Origin: Pseudomonadota bacterium
GTDB taxonomy: Bacteria; Myxococcota_A; UBA796; CAJQPC01
DNA length: 61,233 bases
Direction: 5' to 3'
Assembly (NCBI GenBank): GCA_024228935.1
Contig: JAAESX010000015.1
Span: 1-61,233, forward strand
A model generated the notes under the pieces. The model made no database searches. It saw only the letters and a program-made list of their open reading frames with translations, and was not told the origin of the DNA. A program made the position numbers and the translations under genes. This document shows positions 26,999 to 36,144 of the stretch, one piece after another; within the stretch, counting starts at the first letter, position 1; every line of letters begins with the position of its first letter.

Positions 26999-27964
26999 CT
27001 AGACCTGGCCGATGGCCCACCACGCGATGCCGGCGGTGAGCAGCACAGCTGCCGCGAGCAGCGCCTTGACTTCGGGCCCCATCTCGCTGTGGTGTTCCGG
27101 CTCCTCCGCCTCGTACGGGGGCGGGGGGCTCAGCGGCTCGACCTGCGGGGCGGGCTCCTCGCTCACGACGAGCAGTGCGGCCACGGTCGTGTTGTCCGGA
27201 GCGCCCCGCGCCAGCGCGAGCTCGATGGCGGCGCGCACGCTCTCGTCCAGGTCCCGCCCGGGTGCGAAGTGCGGTCTCATCTCGTGGTCACGGACCACGC
27301 CGCAGTAGCCGTCGCTGCAGAGCATCACGCGGTCGTGGGGCTCGAGCAGAAGGGGCTCGGGCGCGACCTCGACCTCGACCTGTGGCGAGCTCCCGACGCT
27401 GCGGTCCAGGATGTGCCCGAGCGGGTGGTCCTCGGCCTCGTGGGGCTCGATGAGCCCGGCGACGACCATGCGGTTCACCTGGGTGTGGTCCCGCGTGAGG
27501 CGCTCGGGCCGGCCGGCGCGGATCAGGTAGGCGCGGCTGTCGCCGACGTGCGCGATCCAGCACTTCACCCCCTCGACGAGGACCGCGACCGCCGTGCTCC
27601 CCATGCCACGCAGCTCGGGGTTCTCGGCAGCGGAGGCGCGCACGCGCTCGTTCGCCGACACGATCGCGGCGTCCAGCAGCTCGCGGGGGGCGCGCGTCGG
27701 ATCCTCGGCGAAGACCTGGCCGATGGCCGCCACGGCGACACGGCTGGCCTCGTATCCGCCCTTGTGGCCTCCCATTCCGTCGCACACGACCAGTAGCTGG
27801 CGGGGGCCGGCCTGGAACCAGCCCATGAAGTCCTGGTTCTCCTCGCGGACGCAGCCCACATCGGATCGACCGACGACGCGGATGCCTTCGTAGGGCTCGT
27901 CGGGGACGATCGGCGGCACGACGGTGCGATCGGTCAAGAGGCCACACCTCGGGATCGGTCGCAT
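26999..27964 (-). CDS. PP2C-type Ser/Thr phosphatase, membrane-anchored
   Basis: Product of 321 aa. All PP2C metal motifs are seen: SDVGCVREENQDF, CDGMGGHKGG, GMGSTAVAVLV, HVGDSRAYLI, LCSDGYCGVV and GAPDNTTVAAL. A Pro/Glu-rich linker leads to a single C-terminal helix (ALLAAAVLLTAGIAWWAIG), so the catalytic domain is held at the cytoplasmic face. It removes phosphate from Ser/Thr, and by position its targets are likely the two adjacent kinases or their substrates. It is convergent with them and divergent from a trypsin gene. Confidence 0.9.
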   Translation of the reverse strand: MRPIPRCGLLTDRTVVPPIVPDEPYEGIRVVGRSDVGCVREENQDFMGWFQAGPRQLLVVCDGMGGHKGGYEASRVAVAAIGQVFAEDPTRAPRELLDAAIVSANERVRASAAENPELRGMGSTAVAVLVEGVKCWIAHVGDSRAYLIRAGRPERLTRDHTQVNRMVVAGLIEPHEAEDHPLGHILDRSVGSSPQVEVEVAPEPLLLEPHDRVMLCSDGYCGVVRDHEMRPHFAPGRDLDESVRAAIELALARGAPDNTTVAALLVVSEEPAPQVEPLSPPPPYEAEEPEHHSEMGPEVKALLAAAVLLTAGIAWWAIGQV

Positions 27965-28051
27965 TGTATGCGCGGGACGGCCTGCTGACGAAATCGGGAC
28001 ATGGGAGGGGGCGCCCGGCCCGCTATCTTTTGCACCTCAAGGGAGTTCCCA

Positions 28052-28966
28052 ATGTTCGCGCTCTTCGTGTCGCTCGCTTCGGCCCAGGACGCTCCCCCCA
28101 TCGTCAACGGGGATCGGACGAACGACTGGCCGGCCGCCGGCGCGCTGATGATGACGTACGGGAACCAGGGGTACTCCTTCTGCACCGGCACGCTGGTGCA
28201 CCCCAACTGGGTCTTGTCCGCTGCGCACTGCATCGACGCCGCGAAGGACTACGACCGTCAGGGCTACACCATCCAGTTCGCCATCGGAAACCCCGAGAAC
28301 CCGGACTACATGGTCAAGGCCGACAGCCTGAAGATGCACCCGGACTACAACGAGTCGAAGCTCGAGTACGACGGCGGGCTCATGGAGCTGAAGGGCGACG
28401 GGATCACCGAGGTCGATCCCATCGCGATGAACCGCGAGAACATGACGAAGGCCTGGGAAGGCACCGAGCTCACGTTCATCGGCTACGGCGCGACCGGCGA
28501 CGACCAGCGGGGCTCGGGCACCAAGAGGTACGCCGAGATCGCCATCTACGACGTCGGTAGCAAGGTGTTCCAGGCGTACGACCGCGACTCGAACCTGTGC
28601 CAGGGCGACTCGGGCGGGCCCAGCCTGCTCGAGACCGACGGCATCGAGTACGTCGTCGGCGTGAACAGCTACGTCTACGCGGTCGGCAACGGCGGCAACG
28701 GCTGCGACAACGGGGCCAGCGGCTCGTCGCGGGTCGACGTGATGATGGACTGGATCGACCAGCACGTCCCCGAGGTCGAGCCCGGCGGCTCGGATGACGA
28801 CGTCATCTACGTCGGCATGGAGAGCGCGGTCTTCGACACCGGCGACCCGGCGCGCCCGTCTACGTCGGGTGGCGTGTCCCCCGGTGGCTGTACGGTCGCC
28901 CCCACGAACGCGGGCTGGGGCCTCCTTGCGCTCGCCGGCCTGATGTTCCAGCGCCGCGAGGACTAG
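28052..28966 (+). CDS. Trypsin-like serine protease with MYXO-CTERM-like tail (1)
   Basis: Product of 304 aa behind aagggag. A short signal is followed by AQDAPPIVNGD, in which IVNG is the usual mature S1 N-terminus. The triad is present: His in LSAAHCID, Asp in YDGGLMELK and Ser in CQGDSGGPS. After a Gly/Asp/Ser linker, the C-terminus has PGGCTVAP, a hydrophobic helix and QRRED, a weak form of the sorting tail. Secreted or surface protease. It has no long Asp-Ser repeat linker, unlike its two opposite-strand paralogues. Confidence 0.85.
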   Translation: MFALFVSLASAQDAPPIVNGDRTNDWPAAGALMMTYGNQGYSFCTGTLVHPNWVLSAAHCIDAAKDYDRQGYTIQFAIGNPENPDYMVKADSLKMHPDYNESKLEYDGGLMELKGDGITEVDPIAMNRENMTKAWEGTELTFIGYGATGDDQRGSGTKRYAEIAIYDVGSKVFQAYDRDSNLCQGDSGGPSLLETDGIEYVVGVNSYVYAVGNGGNGCDNGASGSSRVDVMMDWIDQHVPEVEPGGSDDDVIYVGMESAVFDTGDPARPSTSGGVSPGGCTVAPTNAGWGLLALAGLMFQRRED

Positions 28967-28970
28967 GGAA

Positions 28971-29999
28971 TCAGTCGCGGCGTCGGCGCAGTCCGGCGGC
29001 CGCGAGCCACACCGCCAGCAGCCCGGCCGATGCGGGGCCTCCCGCGCAGCCCTGGCAGCCCTCGTCGGGCGGATCGAAGGTCGACGTCGAGTCGCCCGAG
29101 TCGTTGTTGGGCGCGGTGTCCGAGGGGATGCCGGCGCCCGAGTCCGTGTCCGCGTCCGTGTCCGAGTCGGTGTCCGCGTCGGAGTCGGAGTCCGTGTCGG
29201 TGTCGGTGTCGGTGTCGGTGTCGCCTTCCTCCTCCTCGTACTCGATCTCCATGTAGTTCTCGAGCCAGTCCAGGGCCTTGTCGACGCGCTGGGCGGCCGC
29301 GCCCGACTGGGTGTCCTTGTCGCAGGAGTAGTCCGCTCCGCCGCTCCAGCTGAAGACGAACGAGTTCACGCCGACGAGCTCGTACTTGCCGTCGTCGCGC
29401 AGCATCAGGGCCGCACCGCCCGAGTCGCCCGGGCAGACGTTCTCGACCTTCCCTTCGTCCGTCGAGGTGTAGATGAAGTCGCCGTCCTTGTCGTTCAGGC
29501 GCACGTCGACGGTGCGCTTCACGCCCTCGCCCCCGCCGTCCTGCGAGGTCGCGCCGTACCCGACGTACGTGATGGTCTCGCCGAGCCAGGTCTGCTTCAC
29601 GTTGTCGGTGTTGATCCGCATCGTGCCGATGGTCGTGATGGCCGAGTCGAGCTTCAGCACGCCGATGTCGTACTCGATGTTCGAGCTGCTGTACTCGTAG
29701 TCCGGATGGATGAGGACCTGGGAGACCAGCTCGTAGGTGGTCCACGAGCTGGTGTAGACCTCGTCGTCGAGCACGAAGTAGATGTCGTAGCCCGAGTCGA
29801 TGTACTCCTCGGCGGCCTCGTTGCAGTGGGCGGCCGTGATGACGCGCGCCGCCTTCACGAGCGTGCCCGAGCAGAACGAGCCGCCGCTGTTGCCCTTCAC
29901 GGCGACCAGCGCGCCCACGCTCTTGTAGTTGCTCGTCTCGGAGCCGCCGACGATGGGCGGGGCGTCCTGTGCGAAAGCGAGCGCGACGGTCAGCAGCAT
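28971..29999 (-). CDS. Trypsin-like serine protease with MYXO-CTERM-like tail (2)
   Basis: Product of 342 aa. The start at ATG 29999 gives a minimal signal then QDAPPIVGGS. The triad is ITAAHCNEA, EYDIGVLKL and CPGDSGGAA. After the protease domain come an acidic Glu patch, a (Thr/Ser/Ala)-Asp dipeptide repeat and the tail GCQGCAGG, hydrophobic helix, RRRRD. The tail fits MYXO-CTERM sorting by a myxosortase, with the repeat spanning the envelope. It lies 43 nt after protease 3 on the same strand, so both are probably one transcript. Confidence 0.88.
   Translation of the reverse strand: MLLTVALAFAQDAPPIVGGSETSNYKSVGALVAVKGNSGGSFCSGTLVKAARVITAAHCNEAAEEYIDSGYDIYFVLDDEVYTSSWTTYELVSQVLIHPDYEYSSSNIEYDIGVLKLDSAITTIGTMRINTDNVKQTWLGETITYVGYGATSQDGGGEGVKRTVDVRLNDKDGDFIYTSTDEGKVENVCPGDSGGAALMLRDDGKYELVGVNSFVFSWSGGADYSCDKDTQSGAAAQRVDKALDWLENYMEIEYEEEEGDTDTDTDTDTDSDSDADTDSDTDADTDSGAGIPSDTAPNNDSGDSTSTFDPPDEGCQGCAGGPASAGLLAVWLAAAGLRRRRD
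29141..29223 (-). repeat. Coding (T/S/A)-D dipeptide repeat, protease 2 linker
   Basis: The DNA is a run of GTC-NGN hexamers on the plus strand, encoding alternating Asp and Thr/Ser/Ala on the minus strand. It is low-complexity and prone to length change, and works as a flexible acidic stalk between the protease domain and the surface anchor. Confidence 0.75.
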
Positions 30000-30042
30000 C
30001 CGGTGTCCCTCTCTGGACTTCTCGGACGGTCCACGCCGGGGC

Positions 30043-31068
30043 TTAGTCCCGACGTCGGCGGAGCAGGAGCGCACCCAGGACCGCGAGCCCACCCATCATG
30101 CCCGAAGCGAGTGGGGATGCGGAGCACAGGCCACCCGCTCCGATGTCCTGTCCCTTGGGGCGCAGCGGGTCGTTTCCGGTGTCGCTGCCGATCTCGGTCC
30201 CGGTGTCGTCGATCGGGTCGGTGTCGGTGTCCGAGTCGGAGTCCGAGTCGCTGTCCGAGTCGCTGTCGGCGTCGGTGTCTGCGTCACCGCTCCCGCCGCT
30301 GCTGGTGCCCAGCTCGCTCTCGGGGATGATGTCGGTGATCCAGTCGTAGTAGGCGTCGATGCGGGTCGAGCCGGCCGCGGCGCCGCGGCGGTTGCAGTCC
30401 GCGTGGTTGCCGTCGACCGAGAAGCCGAAGCTGTTGGCGCCGACCAGGACGTAGCTGCCGTCGCCGTCGAAGTCGATCAGCGCTGCACCGCCCGAGTCGC
30501 CCGAGCAGATGTTGTAGATGGTCCCGGAGTCGCCGCTGTACGTGTAGATGTAGCTGTTGTCGTAGCCGTAGTAGGGCACGTCGACCGTGCGCTTCACGCC
30601 GCCGTCGTTCTTGTTGTCGTCGGTGATGCCGAAGCCGACGTAGGTGACGTCGTAGCTGCCCCAGTTCGACTTGGGCTTGCTGGTGTTGACCGGCATGGTC
30701 TCGCCTGAGACAGTGCCGTAGAGTTCCAGGACGCCGATGTCGTCGTTGATGCCGGAGCCCTGGTAGTACCCGTTGTGGCCGTGCGTGTACTTGACCTTCG
30801 CGTACCGGTCCCAGTCGTCGTAGATGTCGCTCGCCTCGACGAAGTAGATGTCGTAGCCGGCGTCCTTGTACTCGTCGGCCGCCTCGATGCAGTGGGCGGC
30901 GGTGATGGCGTACCCGGGCGCCACGAGCGTGGCCGAGCAGAACTGCCCGCCGTAGTTGCCCTGGATCGAGACGATGGCGCCGACCGACTTGAAGTCGCTG
31001 GTCTTGCTGCCGTTGACGATGGGCGGCGCGTCTTCAGCGGACGCGAGCGAGGCGAGAAGCAGGAACAT
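30043..31068 (-). CDS. Trypsin-like serine protease with MYXO-CTERM-like tail (3)
   Basis: Product of 341 aa. A signal ending LASAEDAPPIVNGS shows the same short DAPP stretch before IVxG as the other two. The triad is ITAAHCIEA, NDDIGVLELYG and CSGDSGGAA. The tail has a Ser/Asp repeat, then GGLCSASP, a hydrophobic helix and RRRRD. Expected to be surface-held by Cys-dependent sorting. It is the first gene of a two-protease transcript. The three proteases probably arose by local duplication; proteases 2 and 3 share the longer stalk. Confidence 0.88.
   Translation of the reverse strand: MFLLLASLASAEDAPPIVNGSKTSDFKSVGAIVSIQGNYGGQFCSATLVAPGYAITAAHCIEAADEYKDAGYDIYFVEASDIYDDWDRYAKVKYTHGHNGYYQGSGINDDIGVLELYGTVSGETMPVNTSKPKSNWGSYDVTYVGFGITDDNKNDGGVKRTVDVPYYGYDNSYIYTYSGDSGTIYNICSGDSGGAALIDFDGDGSYVLVGANSFGFSVDGNHADCNRRGAAAGSTRIDAYYDWITDIIPESELGTSSGGSGDADTDADSDSDSDSDSDSDTDTDPIDDTGTEIGSDTGNDPLRPKGQDIGAGGLCSASPLASGMMGGLAVLGALLLRRRRD
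30217..30288 (-). repeat. Coding (S/T/A)-D dipeptide repeat, protease 3 linker
   Basis: It is built of the same GTC-NGN-type hexamers as the repeat in the neighbouring protease, encoding Asp alternating with Ser, Thr or Ala. Similar composition in both genes suggests a shared origin and possible recombination between them. Confidence 0.7.
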
Positions 31069-31134
31069 CCAGGATCCTCCGAGGTGGCGAAGATAGCCGC
31101 TGCCGGGCGGATCCGAAGGGCGTTTGCCAAGCGT

Positions 31135-31985
<851 letters not shown>

Positions 31986-31989
<4 letters not shown>

Positions 31990-33083
31990 GTGGCCCCCCC
32001 GGGCTCGACGACCCAGCGGCGTGCGGGCTGCCGGACGGCGAGATCCATCGCGCAGCCCTCGAGCAGGACGATTCCGGGACGCTTTCCGACGGCGAACTCC
32101 CCCAGGTGCGGGAGCCCCAGCAGTCGCGCGCCGAACGTGGTCGCGGCGCGCAGCCAGACCTCGGGATGGACCTTGGGGAAGGCGTTCATGAGGACCCGGA
32201 CCTCGCCCAGGACGTCGAGGTCCGGGGACGAGGCGAGCGCGTCGGTGCCGAGCGCGAGCGGCAGGTCGGCGGCGAGCATCGCGGGCACGTCCGGGAGCTG
32301 TCCGCCGATGTGCTGGTTGCTGCGCGGGCAGAGGACGATGGTCGAGCCGGCCTTCTTCACCAGCGCCAGGTCCTCGGCCGAGGCGTGCACCATGTGGACC
32401 AGCGCCGTCTTGTCCAGCACGCCCAGCCGCGCGAGGTAGGCGGTGGGCGAGCACCCGGGAGGCTCGAACGCGGACAGGTCGCGGCCGATGAGCCGGATGA
32501 AGTCGGCCCACGGACCGGTGCCGTCGGCCAGGAAGCGCCGCTCGTCGGGGTCCTCGTCGAGGTGGATGGTCGCGGTGGGGCCAGGCTGGCCGAGCGCCTG
32601 CGTGATGAGCTGGGGGCTGGTCGAGTACGGCGCGTGCGGCGAGGTGCGCACGTGGAACCCGTCGACCGCGGGTAGCTCACGATGCGGGAGCTCGCTCTGG
32701 TCGATGCCCAGGACCTCGCTGTGCAGGACGCCCTGGAGTGGGCTGTCCGAGAGGAAGCGTGCGGTGGCGAGGGTGTTGCTGACGTCGGCGAGAGCTGCCG
32801 TGCCCAGCGCATAGGCCGCGTTCGCCGCGTCCTGAATGGCCCCGTCGTCCGAGCGCATGCCCAGGTCCGCGACCCAGTCCGGCAGGCCGTGGCTGCCCAG
32901 CGCCAGGGGCACGGACAGCTCGAGGTGCGTGTGCGAGTTGATGAGGCCGGGCAGCGCGAGGCCGTCCTGGGCCTCGTCTGGCGAGCACCGCTCCACGGCC
33001 GTGATGGTCGCGCCATCGAGCGTCACCGCGACGTTCCGGCGCAGTCCCTCGGGCAGCAGGGCGTGGGCGAAGCAGTGACGCAT
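31986..33083 (-). CDS. Amidohydrolase, probable aminofutalosine deaminase
   Basis: Product of 365 aa. The metal-dependent amidohydrolase motifs are HTHLEL (first His pair), TSPHAPYSTS, HMVHAS and GTDALASS (metal Asp). In operons with mqnE, such proteins convert 6-amino-6-deoxyfutalosine to futalosine before nucleoside cleavage. That specific role is inferred from position, and other deaminase substrates are possible. The start overlaps the stop of mqnA by one base (TGATG) and its end overlaps mqnP. No nucleosidase (MqnB) or MqnD is seen in the window. Confidence 0.75.
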
Positions 33084-34429
33084 CAGGCTCGGGGGCGGTC
33101 CGGGCTCCACGCGGCCTTGGTCTGGGCCGAGCCGGCGGCGTTGAAGTCTGCGTCCCGAGGCACGGGCGTGAAGCCCGCCTGCCGCAGGTTCCGTTCGGCC
33201 CACGTGATGTCCGTCACGAACCCAAGGTCGTCGGCGCCACCGTGCAGCGCCGCCTGGGCGATGCCGAGGTCGTCGGGCGAGCCGGCCAGGACGTGGCGGA
33301 TGTCCGTGAGCAGTCGGGCGAGCGCGGTCCACTTCAGGTGGTCGGCGGCGGTGGCGCCCGGCATGTGGATGGGCGCGGCGGACCGGACCTCGATCCAGGG
33401 GCCGGTCAGGCTGGTCAGGGTGGCCAGGCGGTCGTCGTCGGTCTGGTCGGGGTCGAGCACCAGGACGGCTCCGTCCAGCGTCTCGTCGCCGGCGAAGTAG
33501 GTCCGCTCGGTGTCGCTCGAGAGCATGCTGCGGCGCAGGTCGGCCGCGGCGAGCAGGTCGGTGAGTGGCGCGTCGACGAGCCGGTCCCGGTCTCCTTCGG
33601 ACAGGGCGACCCCGGTGGACGCACGCGACAGCACGTCGTCGAGGTCCGGCCGAGCCAGCATCCTCGCCGGCGGTCCGTAGAGCTCGAGCTCGTGGCGGGT
33701 CAGCAGGCCCTCTTCGCAGCCGATGGCGGCGAAGCGGCGGAGGCCCATCAGCGCGCGGTCGTCCAGCTCGTACCGGATCTGCTCGAGGCAGTAGGTGCGG
33801 TCGGGCTCGGGCAGGGCCTCGCGGAGTCCCAGGCCCTCGATGGCGGCTCGGCGCAGGCCGGCGATGGCGTCGTGGGCGAGGTCCGGGCGGCCGGCCCAGA
33901 CGGCGAAGACGAACGGGAGACCGGTCCAGTCCCACCAGGCCCGACCCAGGTCGACACGGGTGGTCATGCGGTCCGGGAGCGCTCGGGCAGCGTCCCCGAT
34001 GACCAGCGCGGCGGTGGTGCCGCTGGCTCGCTCGACGGCGGTGCCCGGCTCGACCGAAGTGAACGTCACGTCGCGGGCCAGGTGGCTGCGGCGGAGGATG
34101 AGCTGGGCCAGGACGACGCTCGTGCGGGACACACCGTCGAGCAGCACCTCGGTCCACTCGTCGATGGGCGTCTCGCTGACGAGCAGCACGCTGTGCACGG
34201 CGCCCTCGCACCCGATGCAGGTGCCCGGGACGACCTTCCAGTCGCCCTCGGAGAGCAAGGCGCCGACAGGCATCAGGCCGACATCGGCCTCGCCGCTGGA
34301 GACCCACTGCGCGACCTGGGCCGGGTGGCCCTCCATCACGCGGTAGGCGATGCGGTCGAGCCGCGTGAGAAGCGGCCAGGCGTTGGTGTAGCCGACGGCG
34401 GCGACGTTGATGGGCAGCTGGGTTCCCAT
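33083..34429 (-). CDS. mqnA: MqnA (chorismate dehydratase) fused to core-less radical-SAM-like domain
   Basis: Product of 448 aa; ordinary MqnA is about 250-290. Residues 1-255 form the MqnA solute-binding fold (VAAVGYTNAWPLL, GEADVGLMPVGAL, CEGAVHSVLLVS, SRTSVVLAQLIL), which removes water from chorismate. Residues 264-316 look like the N-terminal cap of MqnC/MqnE (LSEGDRDRLVDAPLTDLLAA), and 362-432 like their C-terminal end (WTALARLLTDIRH, GGADDLGF, AGFTPVPRD). The barrel with the CxxxCxxC cluster between them is absent. It starts 3 nt after mqnE. The tail may scaffold or bind an intermediate; MqnC itself is not in the window. Confidence 0.8.
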   Translation of the reverse strand: MGTQLPINVAAVGYTNAWPLLTRLDRIAYRVMEGHPAQVAQWVSSGEADVGLMPVGALLSEGDWKVVPGTCIGCEGAVHSVLLVSETPIDEWTEVLLDGVSRTSVVLAQLILRRSHLARDVTFTSVEPGTAVERASGTTAALVIGDAARALPDRMTTRVDLGRAWWDWTGLPFVFAVWAGRPDLAHDAIAGLRRAAIEGLGLREALPEPDRTYCLEQIRYELDDRALMGLRRFAAIGCEEGLLTRHELELYGPPARMLARPDLDDVLSRASTGVALSEGDRDRLVDAPLTDLLAAADLRRSMLSSDTERTYFAGDETLDGAVLVLDPDQTDDDRLATLTSLTGPWIEVRSAAPIHMPGATAADHLKWTALARLLTDIRHVLAGSPDDLGIAQAALHGGADDLGFVTDITWAERNLRQAGFTPVPRDADFNAAGSAQTKAAWSPDRPRA

Positions 34430-34432
34430 GCG

Positions 34433-35590
34433 CTAGGCCTCCGCCACGACGTTGTAGTGGGTGTCTCGCTCGACCGGGATCCGGCCGGCCGAGCGGATGA
34501 GCTGGATGAGCTCGGTCCGGGTCAGCGACTGAGGCGTCCGGGCGCCGGCCATGTGGTAGATGCGCTCCTCGCGCACGGTGCCGTCGAGGTCGCTCGCGCC
34601 GTAGCTCAGCGAGACCTGGGCGATCTGCATGCCGAGCATGATCCAGTAGCTCTTGATGTGCGGGATGTTGTCCAGCATCAGGCGGCTGACCGCCAGCGTC
34701 CGTAGCGCGTCGTGGCCGGTCGGGGCGGCGATGCCGGCCAGGCGGTTGTTCTCGTTGTGGAACTTCAGCGGGATGAAGGTCTGGAACGAACCCAGCGAAG
34801 GGTCCAGCGCCTTGGCGGCCAGCGACTCGTCCTGCAGCTCGCGGAGACGGACCAGGTGGTCGACCCGCTCGTCGAGCTTCTCGATGCTGCCGAAGAGCAT
34901 CGTGCAGTTGGTCCGCATCCCCAGGCCGTGGGCGACCCGGTGGACCTCGAGCCAGCCGTCCGCGTCGACCTTGTCGTGGCAGAGCTTCTTCCGCGCCCGG
35001 TCGTGGAAGATCTCGGCGCCGCCACCGGGCATCGACTCGAGCCCAGCGTCGCGAAGCGCAGTGATGACCTGCTCGTAGGTCATGCCGTACTTCTCGGCGT
35101 AGTAGTGCATCTCGACGGCGGTGAAGCCCTTGATGTGCAGGTCCGGGCGGGCCTTCTTGAGCGCCTTGAGCAGGTCCGTGTAGTAGCTGAACGGCAGCCC
35201 CGGGTGGAGGCCGTTCACGATGTGGACCTCGGTGATGAACGCGTCCTTCAGCGCGTCGATCCGGCCCACGGCCTCGTCCACCGACATCGTGTACGCGGCG
35301 GCCATGCCTTCCTCTAGGCGCGCGAAGCTGCAGAAGATGCAGCTGGCCTCGCAGACGTTGGTCGCGTTGATGTGGATGTTCCGGTTGAAGTAGGTCACGT
35401 CGCCGTGCAGGCGCTCGCGGACCAGGTTCGCCAGGGCGCCGACCGCGGTCAGGTCGGGCGTGTTGAACAGGCGGACGCCGTCGTCGTAGGACAGGCGCTC
35501 GCCGGCGTGGACCTTGACGGCGATGTCGTCGATACCGGCACGCTCGATGCGTGTCGTCGCGACGCTCGAGAGACGAGGCTGAGGCGTCAC
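34433..35590 (-). CDS. mqnE: Aminofutalosine synthase (radical SAM)
   Basis: Product of 385 aa from GTG 35590; the long open frame upstream is antisense to ubiX and not used. The radical SAM Fe-S motif is CEASCIFCSF (CxxxCxxC), set in FNRNIHINATNVCE. Typical MqnE signatures follow: EVHIVNGLHPGLPFSYYTD and HIKGFTAVEMHYYAEKYG. It joins the MqnA product with the adenosyl group of SAM to make aminofutalosine. GTGA overlaps the stop of ubiX, and gggaggg inside ubiX is its ribosome site. The C-terminal end (SRLMLDNIPHI, YGASDLDG, VERDTHYN) resembles the extra tail on MqnA. Confidence 0.92.
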   Translation of the reverse strand: MTPQPRLSSVATTRIERAGIDDIAVKVHAGERLSYDDGVRLFNTPDLTAVGALANLVRERLHGDVTYFNRNIHINATNVCEASCIFCSFARLEEGMAAAYTMSVDEAVGRIDALKDAFITEVHIVNGLHPGLPFSYYTDLLKALKKARPDLHIKGFTAVEMHYYAEKYGMTYEQVITALRDAGLESMPGGGAEIFHDRARKKLCHDKVDADGWLEVHRVAHGLGMRTNCTMLFGSIEKLDERVDHLVRLRELQDESLAAKALDPSLGSFQTFIPLKFHNENNRLAGIAAPTGHDALRTLAVSRLMLDNIPHIKSYWIMLGMQIAQVSLSYGASDLDGTVREERIYHMAGARTPQSLTRTELIQLIRSAGRIPVERDTHYNVVAEA

Positions 35591-36144
35591 ATGCCCTCCC
35601 AGCGGTGGCAGACATCGTTGTCGATGCCCAGCTGATCGAGCACGCGACCGACGACGCTGTCGACGAGGTCGTCCATGCCCTTGGGGTTGGAGTAGAAGTT
35701 CGGCGAGGCCGGCATCACGATCGCTCCGGCCTCGATGAGCGTGGCCATGTTGCGGACGTGGACGAGCGAGTACGGGGACTCGCGCAGGCACAGGACCAGC
35801 GGTCGGCGCTCCTTGAGCATCACGTCGGCGGCCCGCCCGACGAGGTCCGCCGAGATGCCGTGGGCGATGCGCGCCATGCAGCCGGCCGAGCAGGGCACGA
35901 CGGCCATCGCGTCGAACCCGGCGCTGCCGCTGGCCATCGGAGCGGCCATGTCCATCGGGCTGTGGATGGGGAAGTCGTAGGCCTTGGGGTCCGTGCCGAT
36001 CTCGTGCTGCCAGACGAGGCGGCCCGTCTTCGTGAAGATCAGCTCGGTCCGGATCGACGAGCGGTTGTCCGCGAGCCAGTCCAGGAGACGGCGCGCGTAC
36101 GGCGAGCCGCTGGCGCCCGAGATGCCGACGACCAGGCGCTTCAC
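35587..36144 (-). CDS. ubiX: UbiX-family flavin prenyltransferase
   Basis: Product of 185 aa from GTG 36144. Signatures: GISGASGSPYARRLLDWL at the N-terminus, VVPCSAGCMARIAHGIS, and LCLRESPYSLVHVRNM with PASPNFYSNPKGMDDLVD. It makes prenylated FMN, the cofactor of UbiD-type decarboxylases; in this pathway that would serve removal of the naphthoate carboxylate. The partner UbiD-like enzyme is not in the window. Both ends overlap neighbouring genes by 4 nt (GTGA), so the operon is tightly coupled. Confidence 0.9.
   Translation of the reverse strand: MKRLVVGISGASGSPYARRLLDWLADNRSSIRTELIFTKTGRLVWQHEIGTDPKAYDFPIHSPMDMAAPMASGSAGFDAMAVVPCSAGCMARIAHGISADLVGRAADVMLKERRPLVLCLRESPYSLVHVRNMATLIEAGAIVMPASPNFYSNPKGMDDLVDSVVGRVLDQLGIDNDVCHRWEGM

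Noticed and set aside
33084..35615. Upstream extension of the amidohydrolase frame to 35615
   Set aside because: That stretch is out of frame with mqnA and mqnE, which carry clear motifs. The amidohydrolase starts at 33083.
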